Positions 17,217 through 26,465 of a DNA stretch of 64,000 nucleotides are shown one piece after another. Numbering within the stretch: position 1 is the stretch's first letter; the number at the start of each line of letters is the position of its first letter. The stretch lies in the NCBI RefSeq assembly GCF_902506655.1, contig NZ_LR734808.1, positions 3,594,501-3,658,500 of the forward strand, read 5' to 3'. Made by a program: the position numbers and the translations under genes. This DNA comes from Marinoscillum sp. 108. Lineage in GTDB: Bacteria > Bacteroidota > Bacteroidia > Cytophagales > Cyclobacteriaceae. The notes under the pieces were generated by a model. That model was not told where the DNA came from. It did no database searches and was given only the letters and a program-made list of their open reading frames with translations.

Positions 17217-18014
17217 ATGAAGAAATTTTTAAGGGTGGTAGGCTATTTTGTGGCCATTTTTTTCATCCTGAATATTTTAATTCAAACCATCAAAGAGACG
17301 GACACGGAGGAAAGATGCCCGGATGGGTTTGATGTAATCAATACCGATAACGACCGCCTGCACACCCGTGGCTGGAATTCAATTGATCAATCCAGAAGTT
17401 TTTGTGGAGCCTATCGTTCGAAGGGAGCTACCAGTGATCGTTTGGCCAAAAAGCGTCTGACCATGAATCTCCGAGGGGACAGCTATTTAGAATTTTGGTC
17501 GCACGTATATGCCAATCTGGTGACAGACAGTAAATCAGACATTGGTTTTTTGGTGGATTCACTGGCGGCCATCGGGGACCGTGATAAGCTCTCCAGGTTA
17601 GAATTGGCAGAATTGATTGTAAGCTTTGTGCAGGACATCCCGTATAGCTTCGTGGTTCCCGAGGATTGTAAGGAAATACAGACAGATGGCAAACCATGTG
17701 CAGGTAACATTCCTTTGGGGATATTATCCCCTTATGAATTTATTCATTCTCTTTATGGAGACTGTGACACCCGGGCAGTTCTCATCTATACCATATTGGA
17801 AGAATTGGATTTTGATCCGATGATTGTGGTAAGCAATGAATACGCTCATGCAATGCTAGCCCTGAAAGCCCCAGCTACTGGTGATTACCTGCTACATCAG
17901 GGGGAGAAATATTACTTTTGGGAAACTACTGCGAAGGGCTGGCCACTGGGCATGCTGCCACCCAACACAGGCAATGTGAATTATTGGAAATCCGTACTCG
18001 CTCATGAACTATAA
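17217..18014 (+). CDS. Membrane-anchored transglutaminase-like protein
   Basis: This 265-residue protein has an N-terminal membrane helix (about 5-24, FLRVVGYFVAIFFILNIL) and an extracytoplasmic domain. The C-terminal half shows the transglutaminase/papain-like pattern: Cys183 in YGDCDTRAVL, His211 in YAHAML, and WETT (Glu236) where the third catalytic residue is expected. It could be a peptidase or a cross-linking enzyme of the envelope. Four other Cys occur before the active site (CPDG, FCGAY, EDCKE and PCAGN), possibly forming disulphides. Its 3' end overlaps the start of the DUF350 gene by 11 bases, so the two are translated together. No close functional assignment is possible. Confidence 0.75.
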   Translation: MKKFLRVVGYFVAIFFILNILIQTIKETDTEERCPDGFDVINTDNDRLHTRGWNSIDQSRSFCGAYRSKGATSDRLAKKRLTMNLRGDSYLEFWSHVYANLVTDSKSDIGFLVDSLAAIGDRDKLSRLELAELIVSFVQDIPYSFVVPEDCKEIQTDGKPCAGNIPLGILSPYEFIHSLYGDCDTRAVLIYTILEELDFDPMIVVSNEYAHAMLALKAPATGDYLLHQGEKYYFWETTAKGWPLGMLPPNTGNVNYWKSVLAHEL

Positions 18015-18522
18015 CATCGCCATTCTTGGCCTTATCGAAATTTTTTCTGCCATCACCATTGGCGTGTTTATTCTGGTATTGACCTACAAAATCGTGCAGT
18101 GGGTGGGTAGAAGATATTATGGTATTGAGTCCTTTAACGTGGCCTACAGTATTTTCATGGCCTCCATTATCTTATCTGTTGGCATTATGGTGAGTGGAAT
18201 CATCCAGCCGCTGATGTCTTCATTCAGGCTGTTGGATAAGCAAAGCGAAAGCTTCATAGTGGCATTGAAGTACATTGGTATTGGCGGTGTTTATATTGCC
18301 ATTGCCTACGCGGCGGCTATTTCTATTGGGCTGATCAGTACTTTCTTGTACAGCAAGCTCACACCCATCGATGAGTTTAAGGAGATCAGGGAAAATAACA
18401 TTGGGGTAGCACTGGTTATTGGTAGCATACTGATCACGCTCACGCTTTTCACCAGAGATGGGGTGATGCTGCTCATCGAGGCAATAGTGCCTTATCCAGA
18501 ATTACCTCCGATGACGCTTTAA
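18004..18522 (+). CDS. DUF350-family integral membrane protein
   Basis: This 172-residue protein has four to five hydrophobic segments: near residues 5-28, 45-68, 85-113 and 132-150, plus a weaker one near the end. The arrangement and the ALKYIGIGGVYIAIAYAAAI segment match DUF350 inner-membrane proteins. The family's role is not known; in other bacteria it sits beside polyamine-like or stress genes. The start overlaps the end of the transglutaminase-like gene by 11 bases, suggesting translational coupling and a joint envelope function. The stop overlaps the stop of the convergent small-subunit gene by three bases. Confidence 0.7.
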   Translation: MNYNIAILGLIEIFSAITIGVFILVLTYKIVQWVGRRYYGIESFNVAYSIFMASIILSVGIMVSGIIQPLMSSFRLLDKQSESFIVALKYIGIGGVYIAIAYAAAISIGLISTFLYSKLTPIDEFKEIRENNIGVALVIGSILITLTLFTRDGVMLLIEAIVPYPELPPMTL

Positions 18523-19073
18523 TAATAGTTTTTCCCAACCTCGGCATAAGGGATGTCACCATCATACACACCGGCAGCGTGCACATACATAAGCTCCTGG
18601 CTGGCGCCAATTTCGGAAGTGTAGTACCCGTATATGGTCATGCTCTTCAGTAGGGAGAAAAAAGAGCCTCCCGGTGTGCTTCGGCCTTCGGATTCCATTT
18701 GTTGGAGTAGCGTGATCTGATCTTTCTGGGATAGTTTGAGGAATGCATTCCCAAACTGCTTTTGGCTTAGTCTATCCATATTCTCCAGACCAGCAATGAA
18801 CCTCTCCTTTTCTGGAACATCGCTCACCATGGCCAGTACCCTGTCGATGTATTGGTTGACACCAGCGGCCTTTGCCCCAGGGGTGTCAGTAGTGGGGATA
18901 ATCAGCTCCACCAGCTCCTGTAGCAGCGCATCCTGATCAGTAGAGAATGTCAGTGCTTGGTAGGAAAGCTGTTTTTTCGATTCACAACTACCAAGTGCGG
19001 CAATGAGTGATGCTGAGAGGCTGATGCCCGCCGCACTTAGCGACATATTGATCAATGCTTTTCGTCTGTCCAT
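18519..19073 (-). CDS. Gluconate 2-dehydrogenase subunit 3-family protein
   Basis: This 184-residue protein is the small subunit that accompanies GMC-type dehydrogenases. Its N-terminus (MDRRKALINMSLSAAG) has a twin-arginine pair before a hydrophobic stretch, suggesting Tat export, and a Cys at residue 30 (LGSC) that could be lipidated. The body contains ELIIPTTDTPGAKAAGVNQY, typical of the subunit-3 family, and ends with a Tyr-Ala-Glu-Val-Gly-Lys-rich tail. It starts five bases after the GMC oxidoreductase gene ends, and the two form an operon and probably a complex. The small subunit is usually needed for maturation or export of the flavoprotein. Confidence 0.87.
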   Translation of the reverse strand: MDRRKALINMSLSAAGISLSASLIAALGSCESKKQLSYQALTFSTDQDALLQELVELIIPTTDTPGAKAAGVNQYIDRVLAMVSDVPEKERFIAGLENMDRLSQKQFGNAFLKLSQKDQITLLQQMESEGRSTPGGSFFSLLKSMTIYGYYTSEIGASQELMYVHAAGVYDGDIPYAEVGKNYY

Positions 19074-19078
19074 GTCGA

Positions 19079-20797
19079 TTAGAGGTTTCCGGATTTTAAT
19101 TGTTTCACAGCAAAATCAGCAGCTCGCGCTGTGAGGGCCATATAGGTAATAGAGGGGTTTTGACAAGGAGAGGAGGTCATACAGGCCCCATCCGTGACGA
19201 ATAGATTCGGTACTTCATGCGCTTGGTTGTTGCCATTGAGAAATGAAGTCTTGGGGTCTCTTCCCATCCTGGCAGTGCCCATTTCGTGTATACCAAACCC
19301 TGGTACCGCCCCGGCGGCATTGTCTTCAGCCGTGATATTGGTACATCCTACGTTTTCCAGCATCTCGGCCATAGAGTCCAGACAATCCTGCCGCATACGT
19401 TTTTCGTTGTCTTTAATTTCTGCGTTGAAAACCATCTTCGGGATGCCAAACTCATCTGTTTCCGTCGGGTGTAGCCGGGCGTGATTGTCGTAGTAAGGCA
19501 GGGTTTCTCCAAATCCCCACATGCCTACCCTCCATTCACCAGCCTCCTTTACTTTGTTTTTAAAGTCTGCACCAAAGCCCTCCATACCAAAGGCTTTTGA
19601 CCATCCCTCACGATAGGCAGACCCTTCAAAGCCATATCCCCTGGAGAAATCGGGCATATCTGACGCTCCTCCTATGTTTCTATACCGCGGGATATAAAAG
19701 CCAATGGGCCGGTTACCACGGGTGGTTCTATCCAGAAAACCAGGGACTGTGGCGTTGACATCCATACCCAGGTGATGATCCATCAGGTAATGGCCCAGCA
19801 CGCCACTGGTATTGCCAATACCGTCAGGAAATTCTTCAGATCTGGAATTGAGCAGGATCTGGGTGGAGGCCATTGCCGAGGCGCATACAAAAATCACTTT
19901 GGCCTTAAACTCTATGGTTTCTTTGGTCTCACTGTCAATCACTCGTACGCCTGATGCTTTTCGGGTTTCCGGGTCGTAAATGATGCTGTGTACTACGCTG
20001 AAAGGGCGGATGGTAAGGTTGCCCGTAGCAGCTGCCGCAGGCAGAGTAGAAGACAATGAACTGAAATAAGAGCCCGTACTGCAACCGCGCCAGCACGGCC
20101 CACAGTAGTGGCAGGGTGCACGCTCGCCAATGGGCTCTGTCAAAACAGCCGCTCTGGCGATGGTGAGGTATCTTTCAGGATAGAGTTCGCGGATTCGCTT
20201 TCTCAAATGCTTTTCGACCACATTCAGCTCCATAGGCTTTTGAAAGTTGCCGTCAGGGAGATAGTCGAGTCCCAGCTTTTCGCCGGAAATTCCCGCGAAT
20301 TGCTCTACATAGTCATACCAGGGAGCTATGTCCTTATACCTGATAGGCCAGTCCACACCCACACCTTCTTTTTGGTTGGCTTCAAAATCCAGATCAGAAA
20401 TGCGGAAAGTATAGCGTCCCCAGGTGATGGATTTGCCACCCACCTGATATCCCCGTGCCCAGACAAATGGTTTTTCTTCTACATATGGGCTTTCTGAGTC
20501 CTTTGAGAAGAAATGCAACGCAGTTTTGTCCAGGTAACCGATTCTTACAGCCTGTGAATATTCCTTTTTCTCCTCTTGGGTGAGTTGCCCCCTCAGGTCA
20601 AATTCCCACGGAGCTTTGTGTTCGGTGATGTAGTCTTTTCGATGCTCCACCGGGCGACCTCTTTCGAGCACCAGGGTTTTTAGGCCTTTTTCGGTAAGTT
20701 CTTTGGCGGCCCAGCCGCCGGAGACACCGGAGCCAATGACTATGGCATCATAGGCATCCGCTTTTTCTCCAATCTGAAAAGTAGTGTTAATGGGCAT
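19079..20797 (-). CDS. GMC-family FAD-dependent oxidoreductase (gluconate 2-dehydrogenase-like large subunit)
   Basis: This 572-residue flavoprotein has the N-terminal FAD site IVIGSGVSGGWAAKEL with VLERG, and a C-terminal GMC domain with HEMGTARMG and PCQNPSITYMALTARAA, which hold the catalytic His and Asn. A cysteine-rich segment HYCGPCWRGC is seen mid-protein, common in this clade and possibly structural or cofactor-related. It has no signal peptide and is presumably carried by its Tat-like partner at 18519-19073. Members oxidise sugars, sugar acids or polyols at the periplasmic side; the exact substrate here cannot be told. It forms a two-gene operon with subunit 3. Confidence 0.9.
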   Translation of the reverse strand: MPINTTFQIGEKADAYDAIVIGSGVSGGWAAKELTEKGLKTLVLERGRPVEHRKDYITEHKAPWEFDLRGQLTQEEKKEYSQAVRIGYLDKTALHFFSKDSESPYVEEKPFVWARGYQVGGKSITWGRYTFRISDLDFEANQKEGVGVDWPIRYKDIAPWYDYVEQFAGISGEKLGLDYLPDGNFQKPMELNVVEKHLRKRIRELYPERYLTIARAAVLTEPIGERAPCHYCGPCWRGCSTGSYFSSLSSTLPAAAATGNLTIRPFSVVHSIIYDPETRKASGVRVIDSETKETIEFKAKVIFVCASAMASTQILLNSRSEEFPDGIGNTSGVLGHYLMDHHLGMDVNATVPGFLDRTTRGNRPIGFYIPRYRNIGGASDMPDFSRGYGFEGSAYREGWSKAFGMEGFGADFKNKVKEAGEWRVGMWGFGETLPYYDNHARLHPTETDEFGIPKMVFNAEIKDNEKRMRQDCLDSMAEMLENVGCTNITAEDNAAGAVPGFGIHEMGTARMGRDPKTSFLNGNNQAHEVPNLFVTDGACMTSSPCQNPSITYMALTARAADFAVKQLKSGNL

Positions 20798-20895
20798 GTT
20801 GATGAGGTTTCAGCTACCCATTTTAATCATAATTCTTCAGAATCTGAAATACTCAGAGGCTTGATGCCTTTGGCAAGACCAACATCACCTTAATG

Positions 20896-22035
20896 TCAAT
20901 AAGTTTCCGGTTCCAGGTAATTGGGATAAATCTTGATGTGCTCTTTTTTTACTTCTTTGGCGAGGAGCTCACGCATCTCCGTCAAATGGTATTTTGTTTT
21001 GGCAGAGACAAACATCGCTTGGTCATTTGCTCCGTTCTCGTTCAAATGAAGCTCGGCAATGTCCTCCACTTTATCTACTTTATTGTAAATCCTAATGGTC
21101 TTAATATCAGCAGCACCAATCTCCTCCAGGGTCTTTTCCACCACCTGTATGTGATCTTCATAAGCCGGGTTGGACACATCGATAACATGGAGCAGGAAGT
21201 CCGCTTCCTTTACCTCTTCCAGAGTAGATTTGAACGACTCGATCAGGTTGTGTGGGAGTTTACGAATAAAACCAACAGTATCGGACAGCAAAAAAGGAAT
21301 CTGATTAATCACCACCTTGCGGACGGTGGAGTCCACCGTCGCGAAGAGTTCGTCTTTGGCATACACCTGCTCTTTGCTAATGAGGTTCATCAGGGAGGAT
21401 TTCCCCGCGTTGGTATAACCTACCAGCGCTACGCGCACGATTCCATCTCTTGATTTTCGCCTGGTGGCAGCCTGAGTTTCTATTTTGTCCAGCTTTTTAC
21501 GGAGGACATTGATCTGATTTCGGATATTCCTTCTGTCAGTTTCTATCTCTTTTTCTCCGGCTCCACCACGTGTGCCAGTGCCTCCCCTTTGGCGTTCCAG
21601 GTGAGTCCACATGCGGGTCAGACGAGGCAGCAGGTATTGATACCTGGCCAGCTCCACTTGCGTTTTGGCCTGTGTGGTTTGGGCTCTTTTGAGGAAAATA
21701 TCAAGAATCAGTAAACTTCTGTCGTATATTTTTACTTTCAGCTCCTTTTCGAGGTTGCGCAGTTGAGAAGGCGTGAGGTCATCATCAAAAATAACGTTGC
21801 CAATGTTTTTGGCCTTGACAAACTCCTTGATTTCTTCCAGTTTCCCTTTGCCAACAAAAGTTTTGGTGTCAGGACGCTCCAGCTTTTGAGCGTAAGTCTT
21901 CTCTACTTTGATGTCCAGTGTTTGCACCAGAAATTCCAGTTCTTCAAGAAACTCAATGGTTTTATCGTCAGCCTGAAACTTTGGGGTGACAGCTACCAAC
22001 ACGCCGTATTCTTGTTCTTTTTTAGTTTCTATCAT
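20896..22035 (-). CDS. hflX: GTPase HflX
   Basis: This 379-residue GTPase shows the HflX N-terminal domain (FVGKGKLEEI), the RGGTGTRGGAGEKEIETDRR linker and the G domain with GYTNAGKSSLMN (P-loop), SDTVGFIRKLP (switch II) and NKVD. HflX binds the large ribosomal subunit and splits stalled or heat-damaged ribosomes. The start is set at MIETKKEQEYG; the reading frame continues upstream to 22122 but that extension (hydrophobic, no family match) would overlap the likely promoter. A -7-like box TAATTTTG lies at 22086-22093 on this strand, without a clear -33 box. The gene is divergent from the glycosyltransferase at 22125. Confidence 0.93.
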   Translation of the reverse strand: MIETKKEQEYGVLVAVTPKFQADDKTIEFLEELEFLVQTLDIKVEKTYAQKLERPDTKTFVGKGKLEEIKEFVKAKNIGNVIFDDDLTPSQLRNLEKELKVKIYDRSLLILDIFLKRAQTTQAKTQVELARYQYLLPRLTRMWTHLERQRGGTGTRGGAGEKEIETDRRNIRNQINVLRKKLDKIETQAATRRKSRDGIVRVALVGYTNAGKSSLMNLISKEQVYAKDELFATVDSTVRKVVINQIPFLLSDTVGFIRKLPHNLIESFKSTLEEVKEADFLLHVIDVSNPAYEDHIQVVEKTLEEIGAADIKTIRIYNKVDKVEDIAELHLNENGANDQAMFVSAKTKYHLTEMRELLAKEVKKEHIKIYPNYLEPETY

Positions 22036-22124
22036 AAAAATTCCCTGATATTGTGCTTCACTACATATATTGTTATCAGGAAGTTCAAAATTAACTAAAA
22101 TCAGGAGGCTGCTCAGTATCATCC

Positions 22125-23237
22125 ATGAAAATTGCGATTATCATTAATACCAGCTGGAATATTTATAATTTTCGCAGGGGTCTTGTGAGGTGTTTTCTTG
22201 ATCGTGGAGATGAGGTGATTGCCATCGCTCCGGGGGATGCATACTCGAAAAAGCTTCAGGACCTTGGATGTCGATTGATTGACCTGCCCATGTCTGCCAG
22301 TGGTATGAACCCCTTCACTGATTTTGTCTTGCTCCTGAAATTGCGAGGCATTCTGAAGGAAGAAAGACCCGACGTGGTGCTGACCTACACCATCAAGCCC
22401 AACATCTATGGTTCGTTAGCAGCCGGGTGGCTTGGAATCCCCTGTATCTGTAATGTGAGTGGATTGGGGACTACTTTTTTATGGAAAGGATGGGTAAAGA
22501 AAATGGCCACAACACTCTATTCATTTGCGTTTCGGTTCAATAGTTGGGTGTTTTTTCAGAACACGGATGATCGTGAAGAATTTGGCAGGTTTGTGAGGAT
22601 TGATATGAGCAAAACGAGTCTTCTTCCTGGCTCAGGGGTAGATGTTGATCACTTTAAGCCGGGCTCACCTCCAGAGAACTCCATTCCTGTCTTTTTAATG
22701 ATTAGTAGGCTTTTGGTGGAGAAAGGAATATACGATTTCATTGAAGCCATCAGGATTTTAAGAAGGAAGGGGAGGAAGGCCGAGTTTCATTTGATTGGTG
22801 GATTGGATGAAGAGCATTCACGAGCGGTTTCCAGAAGTGAGTTGGAAGAGTGGATAGAAGAGGGATTGATCAGCTATCAGGAACATATTGAGGATGTGAG
22901 GGTGGCTATTGCGCAGGCTGATGTGGTGGTTTTACCTTCTTACAGGGAGGGTACACCGCGTACCTTGCTGGAGGCCGGCGCCATGGGGAAGCCATTGATA
23001 GCTACGGATGTACCAGGGTGCAATCATGTACTCATTGATGGATACAATGGATTCCTGTGCAAAGTCAAAAATCCCAATGACCTTGCTGCTAAGATGAGCT
23101 TGTTTCTTTCCCTTAATGATGAGGAGCAATTTCAAATGGCTCAAAACGCTCGCCAGAGCATTGTAGAGCGGTTTGATGAGCGACTGGTCATCAAGCTTTA
23201 TAGTGACAAGATGGATGAATTCGTTTCGGGCTTATAA
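22125..23237 (+). CDS. GT4-family glycosyltransferase (PglA/capsular type)
   Basis: This 370-residue protein is a two-domain GT-B glycosyltransferase. The N-terminal domain starts MKIAIIINTSWNIYNFRRG and includes DVVLTYTIKPNIYGSLAA, typical of enzymes that add HexNAc or hexose to undecaprenyl-diphosphate sugars. The C-terminal domain has FLMISRLLVEKGIYDFIEA and the EX7E donor-binding motif REGTPRTLLEAGA (near residues 275-285). It should act at the cytoplasmic face of the inner membrane. It opens a cluster with an export lipoprotein, a BY-kinase and a phosphatase, so it probably works in exopolysaccharide or capsule assembly. The sugar transferred is not known. Confidence 0.88.
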   Translation: MKIAIIINTSWNIYNFRRGLVRCFLDRGDEVIAIAPGDAYSKKLQDLGCRLIDLPMSASGMNPFTDFVLLLKLRGILKEERPDVVLTYTIKPNIYGSLAAGWLGIPCICNVSGLGTTFLWKGWVKKMATTLYSFAFRFNSWVFFQNTDDREEFGRFVRIDMSKTSLLPGSGVDVDHFKPGSPPENSIPVFLMISRLLVEKGIYDFIEAIRILRRKGRKAEFHLIGGLDEEHSRAVSRSELEEWIEEGLISYQEHIEDVRVAIAQADVVVLPSYREGTPRTLLEAGAMGKPLIATDVPGCNHVLIDGYNGFLCKVKNPNDLAAKMSLFLSLNDEEQFQMAQNARQSIVERFDERLVIKLYSDKMDEFVSGL

Positions 23238-23301
23238 TGAACAGTATCAAGGCTATTTTTAGGTTTTGGCTTATCTTCGCCATCAAACTCAGTTGTTCTA
23301 T

Positions 23302-24096
23302 ATGATTTTCAATATTTCCACGATACGGTGGCTTTTCCTTGGGTGCGTGGTTTTTTTAAGTAGTTGTAAGGTTTACAAGCAGGACATTATGTTCCGGCTT
23401 GACGACAATTTCACAGAAGAGGATTTGTCTGAACCAGTGAAGAAGGCTGAGGAGAACTATCTGATTCAGGTGAATGACTATATTGAGTTAAACTTATTTA
23501 CCAATGATGGGGAGCGAATTATTGATCCCAATCCTGAGATATTTAGTGGAAACAATAATCTGAACAATCGCTTAAATTCACGTCAGCAGTTTGAGTATTT
23601 GGTTCAGGTAGATGGTGTAGTCAAGTTACCTGTGGTGGACCGGGTAAACTTGGCCGGACTTACAGTCAACGAGGCGGAAATAGTGCTACAAAGCGCATAC
23701 AATGAGTTCTATAAAGACTGTTTTGTAAAGATCAAAGTAAACAATAGGCGAGTGGTACTTTTGGGAGCGAATGGGGGGCAGGTGATACTTCTGGAAAATG
23801 AAAATGTTACATTGGCTGAGGTACTGGCCTTATACGGAGGACTCAGTCTTGGAGCGAAGGCAAACAATATTAAATTGATCCGCGGCGACCTATCCAACCC
23901 TATGGTCTATCAGATGGATTTAACAACAATTGACGGTATGAGATCCACGATCATCAAAGTGGAGCCGGGAGACATCATTTATGTTGAGCCCTGGAGAAGG
24001 CCCTGGCTGGCTGGTTTGAGGGACGTGTCCCCAATTCTTAGTATTACTTCCAGTGTGATCGCATTTTTTCTCCTAATTCAGAGTATCACGAGGTGA
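23302..24096 (+). CDS. Polysaccharide export outer-membrane lipoprotein (Wza/OPX family)
   Basis: This 264-residue lipoprotein starts at MIFNISTIRW (23302), giving a signal peptide with lipobox LSSC. It contains the poly-export domain (YLIQVNDYIELNLF, VVKLPVVDRVNLAGLTVNEAE) and one SLBB-like domain (VVLLGANGGQVILLENENVTLAEVLALYGG). A C-terminal hydrophobic segment (ILSITSSVIAFFLLIQSI) suggests an extra membrane anchor, a common trait of Bacteroidota OPX proteins. It forms the outer-membrane exit of a polysaccharide secretion machine. Its stop codon overlaps the GTG start of the downstream kinase by four bases, so they are translated together. Confidence 0.92.
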   Translation: MIFNISTIRWLFLGCVVFLSSCKVYKQDIMFRLDDNFTEEDLSEPVKKAEENYLIQVNDYIELNLFTNDGERIIDPNPEIFSGNNNLNNRLNSRQQFEYLVQVDGVVKLPVVDRVNLAGLTVNEAEIVLQSAYNEFYKDCFVKIKVNNRRVVLLGANGGQVILLENENVTLAEVLALYGGLSLGAKANNIKLIRGDLSNPMVYQMDLTTIDGMRSTIIKVEPGDIIYVEPWRRPWLAGLRDVSPILSITSSVIAFFLLIQSITR

Positions 24097-26432
24097 AGGA
24101 TTTCGATCAAATAGAAAATACGCAAGGAGGAGATGAAATATTCAATTCCTTTGACCTGGAGAAGTTTCTGTTCATTCTGAGAAAGAGTTTGTTATGGATA
24201 TTTTTATTCATAGCAGCCTCGGTCTCTCTGGCCTTTGTGTATGTGAGATACACAAAACCTGTTTTTCAGTCCACTTCGCTACTCAAATTAGATTTTGAAA
24301 GTGAAGCAACGACACTTGGGTTAACTTCAGGATTTAAAGGCACAATGGGTACCGGACTGTCCGGAGAGATTGAACTTTTAAGATCAAAGCTTTTCTTTGC
24401 AAAGGTCGTAGATGTAGTGGATCTGGATGTTTCATACTATTATTATGGTAGGTATCTGACAGATGAGCGCTATCGCAATAGTCCTTTTGTAGTTTCTTAC
24501 AAAATCAAAAATCTTTCGTTCTATAACCGGCCGTTTGATGTCGTTCTAAATTCGGAAGATTCCTTCGAATTGATTTATGTACAAAATGGAATTGAACAAA
24601 GTCATACTTACAAGTTTGGCGAGGACATTATCACAGAGGATTTTAATTTCATTCTGCATAAAACGGATCAGTTTAAATATCCCGAGTCTACAGGAAAGTA
24701 TTACTTCACTGTAAATAGTAAAGATGCCCTTATTAGCTATTTGCAAGGAAAGATTACAGTGAGTCCTGAGAATATTACTGCACGCACCATTCGGATCTCA
24801 CTGGTGGATTATAATCGGTATAAAGCACGTGATCTGCTCATGGCTGTTGATACATTATATCTGGATTATACCAAACAAGCCAAAAATCAAGCACTTGAAC
24901 AGAAGATAAAATTTTTGAACTCTCAAATCCTGGTTACTGAAGATACGCTTGAAACTTATGATTCATACTTTGAAAACTTCATAATAGAGCATCGTACCCT
25001 AAATTTAATGGCTGATATTCAACGTGTGATTGAGAATCTTATAAAATTAGATTCTGCTCAGCATCGATTGGATAGTCAACTTTCAGAAGCTCTTGAGTTT
25101 AATAGTAACTATGATAACTATGATTCTTTACTCTCCGAGTCAGCTGTTCCGGGCATGCCAATGTCTTTGAACGGATTTCTGATAGAATACAGAGAATTGT
25201 TAAATCAACGTAAGGAAAAACTAAGACATTACAATGAGAATACATATGTAATTAAGGGGATCGATGAGAAACTTGAAGTTTTTAGACAATCCATCGAGTC
25301 TCTGATTCCAAAGCATATCGAATACCTAAAGGAGCGGAGTAAAAAACTTGGTGCACAGAGCGCATCCCTTGAAAAATTGTTTGCCGAACTCCCATCGATG
25401 AGGACAAGTTTTGATAGAAACAAGCGATTTTACAACCTCCATGAAAGTTACTTGATGTCACTATGGCGGACTAAAATGGATTTGGAAATTACAAGGGCAG
25501 GAACTGTTACGGATTTCGTAATTCTTTCACCCGCATCAATTCCAGCATCCCCTATCAAACCCCAACCCACTATTATTTATGGTATATCATTGGCTGCTGG
25601 GTTTCTGATTTCTTTTGTATTCCTTCTGATTAGGTATTTGTTGCACAATAGCATTTCCAGTTATCATGAACTGGAAAAGTTGGTGAATGTGCCGATCCTT
25701 GGGTCTGTTCCTGAGTTTACTACTCACAAGCTGCCATTGACCAAGCTGGTAATTATGCCGAGCTCAAAGTCAGCCATAAGTGAAGCGCTGAGGACTATCC
25801 GGACCAACATGGAGTTTCTGAATGGAAACAAGGTGACAAAAACCATTACCATCACCTCTACAATTTCCGGGGAAGGAAAGACGTTCGTTGCGGTCAACTT
25901 GGGGGCAGTGATGGCTTTCTCCAAGCAGCGAGTGTGTGTCGTGGACATGGATATGCGTAAGCCAAAGGTGCACCTGGCCTTTGGTGATGAAGCTCATTTC
26001 AAGGGAATGAGTACGTTGCTTATTGGCAAAAACTCATTGGATGAGTGCATAACCAATACTTCCATCCAGAATTTAGACTATATCCCCGCTGGCCCTAATC
26101 CTCCCAATCCATCGGAACTCATTCTGAATGATGAGTATGACAACATACTGGAAGAGCTAAAAACACGCTACGACCTGGTGATCTTGGATACGCCACCCGT
26201 AGGGCTGGTGACAGATGCAGTACTGAGCATGAAAAAGTCAGATCTTCAGCTTTATGTCGTAAGGTCTGATTACTCTAAGCGGTCATTTGTTAAATCCATA
26301 GAGAATCTCAAGAAGATGAACCGCTTCAACAACCTTACTGTAATCTTTAATTCCGTGAAGGCTGGCGGAAGGGGATATGGTTACGGCTATGGTTATGGTT
26401 ACGGCTATGGCTACTACGAAGAATCTAAATAA
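24093..26432 (+). CDS. Wzc-type polysaccharide copolymerase with BY-kinase domain
   Basis: This 779-residue inner-membrane protein starts with GTG, overlapping the previous stop. It has an N-terminal helix (about 30-55), a long periplasmic coiled region with a Wzz-like domain, and a second helix (about 493-517). The cytoplasmic kinase domain has Walker A (SGEGKTFVAVNLG, near 590), Walker A' (VVDMDMRKPK, near 616) and Walker B (LVILDTPP, near 696). The C-terminus is a tyrosine cluster of seven Gly-Tyr repeats plus one Tyr, the site of autophosphorylation. It controls chain length and polymer export together with the OPX protein and is countered by the PHP phosphatase at 26466. The periplasmic part is AT-rich compared with the flanking genes, a possible sign of different ancestry. 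Confidence 0.94.
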   Translation: MKDFDQIENTQGGDEIFNSFDLEKFLFILRKSLLWIFLFIAASVSLAFVYVRYTKPVFQSTSLLKLDFESEATTLGLTSGFKGTMGTGLSGEIELLRSKLFFAKVVDVVDLDVSYYYYGRYLTDERYRNSPFVVSYKIKNLSFYNRPFDVVLNSEDSFELIYVQNGIEQSHTYKFGEDIITEDFNFILHKTDQFKYPESTGKYYFTVNSKDALISYLQGKITVSPENITARTIRISLVDYNRYKARDLLMAVDTLYLDYTKQAKNQALEQKIKFLNSQILVTEDTLETYDSYFENFIIEHRTLNLMADIQRVIENLIKLDSAQHRLDSQLSEALEFNSNYDNYDSLLSESAVPGMPMSLNGFLIEYRELLNQRKEKLRHYNENTYVIKGIDEKLEVFRQSIESLIPKHIEYLKERSKKLGAQSASLEKLFAELPSMRTSFDRNKRFYNLHESYLMSLWRTKMDLEITRAGTVTDFVILSPASIPASPIKPQPTIIYGISLAAGFLISFVFLLIRYLLHNSISSYHELEKLVNVPILGSVPEFTTHKLPLTKLVIMPSSKSAISEALRTIRTNMEFLNGNKVTKTITITSTISGEGKTFVAVNLGAVMAFSKQRVCVVDMDMRKPKVHLAFGDEAHFKGMSTLLIGKNSLDECITNTSIQNLDYIPAGPNPPNPSELILNDEYDNILEELKTRYDLVILDTPPVGLVTDAVLSMKKSDLQLYVVRSDYSKRSFVKSIENLKKMNRFNNLTVIFNSVKAGGRGYGYGYGYGYGYGYYEESK
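26373..26417 (+). repeat. Gly-Tyr codon repeat at the BY-kinase C-terminus
   Basis: Seven consecutive Gly-Tyr codon pairs plus one Tyr, with a repeating 6-base and partly 12-base DNA unit (GGTTACGGCTAT). Gain or loss of units would keep the frame and change the number of phosphorylatable tyrosines. Confidence 0.85.
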
Positions 26433-26465
26433 TAGCCCTACCTTTGTGGCCAGTTCGGGGAATAT

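Noticed and set aside
22036-22122. Upstream extension of hflX to 22122
   Set aside because: The extra 29 residues are hydrophobic and unlike any HflX N-terminus, and they would cover the divergent promoter region.
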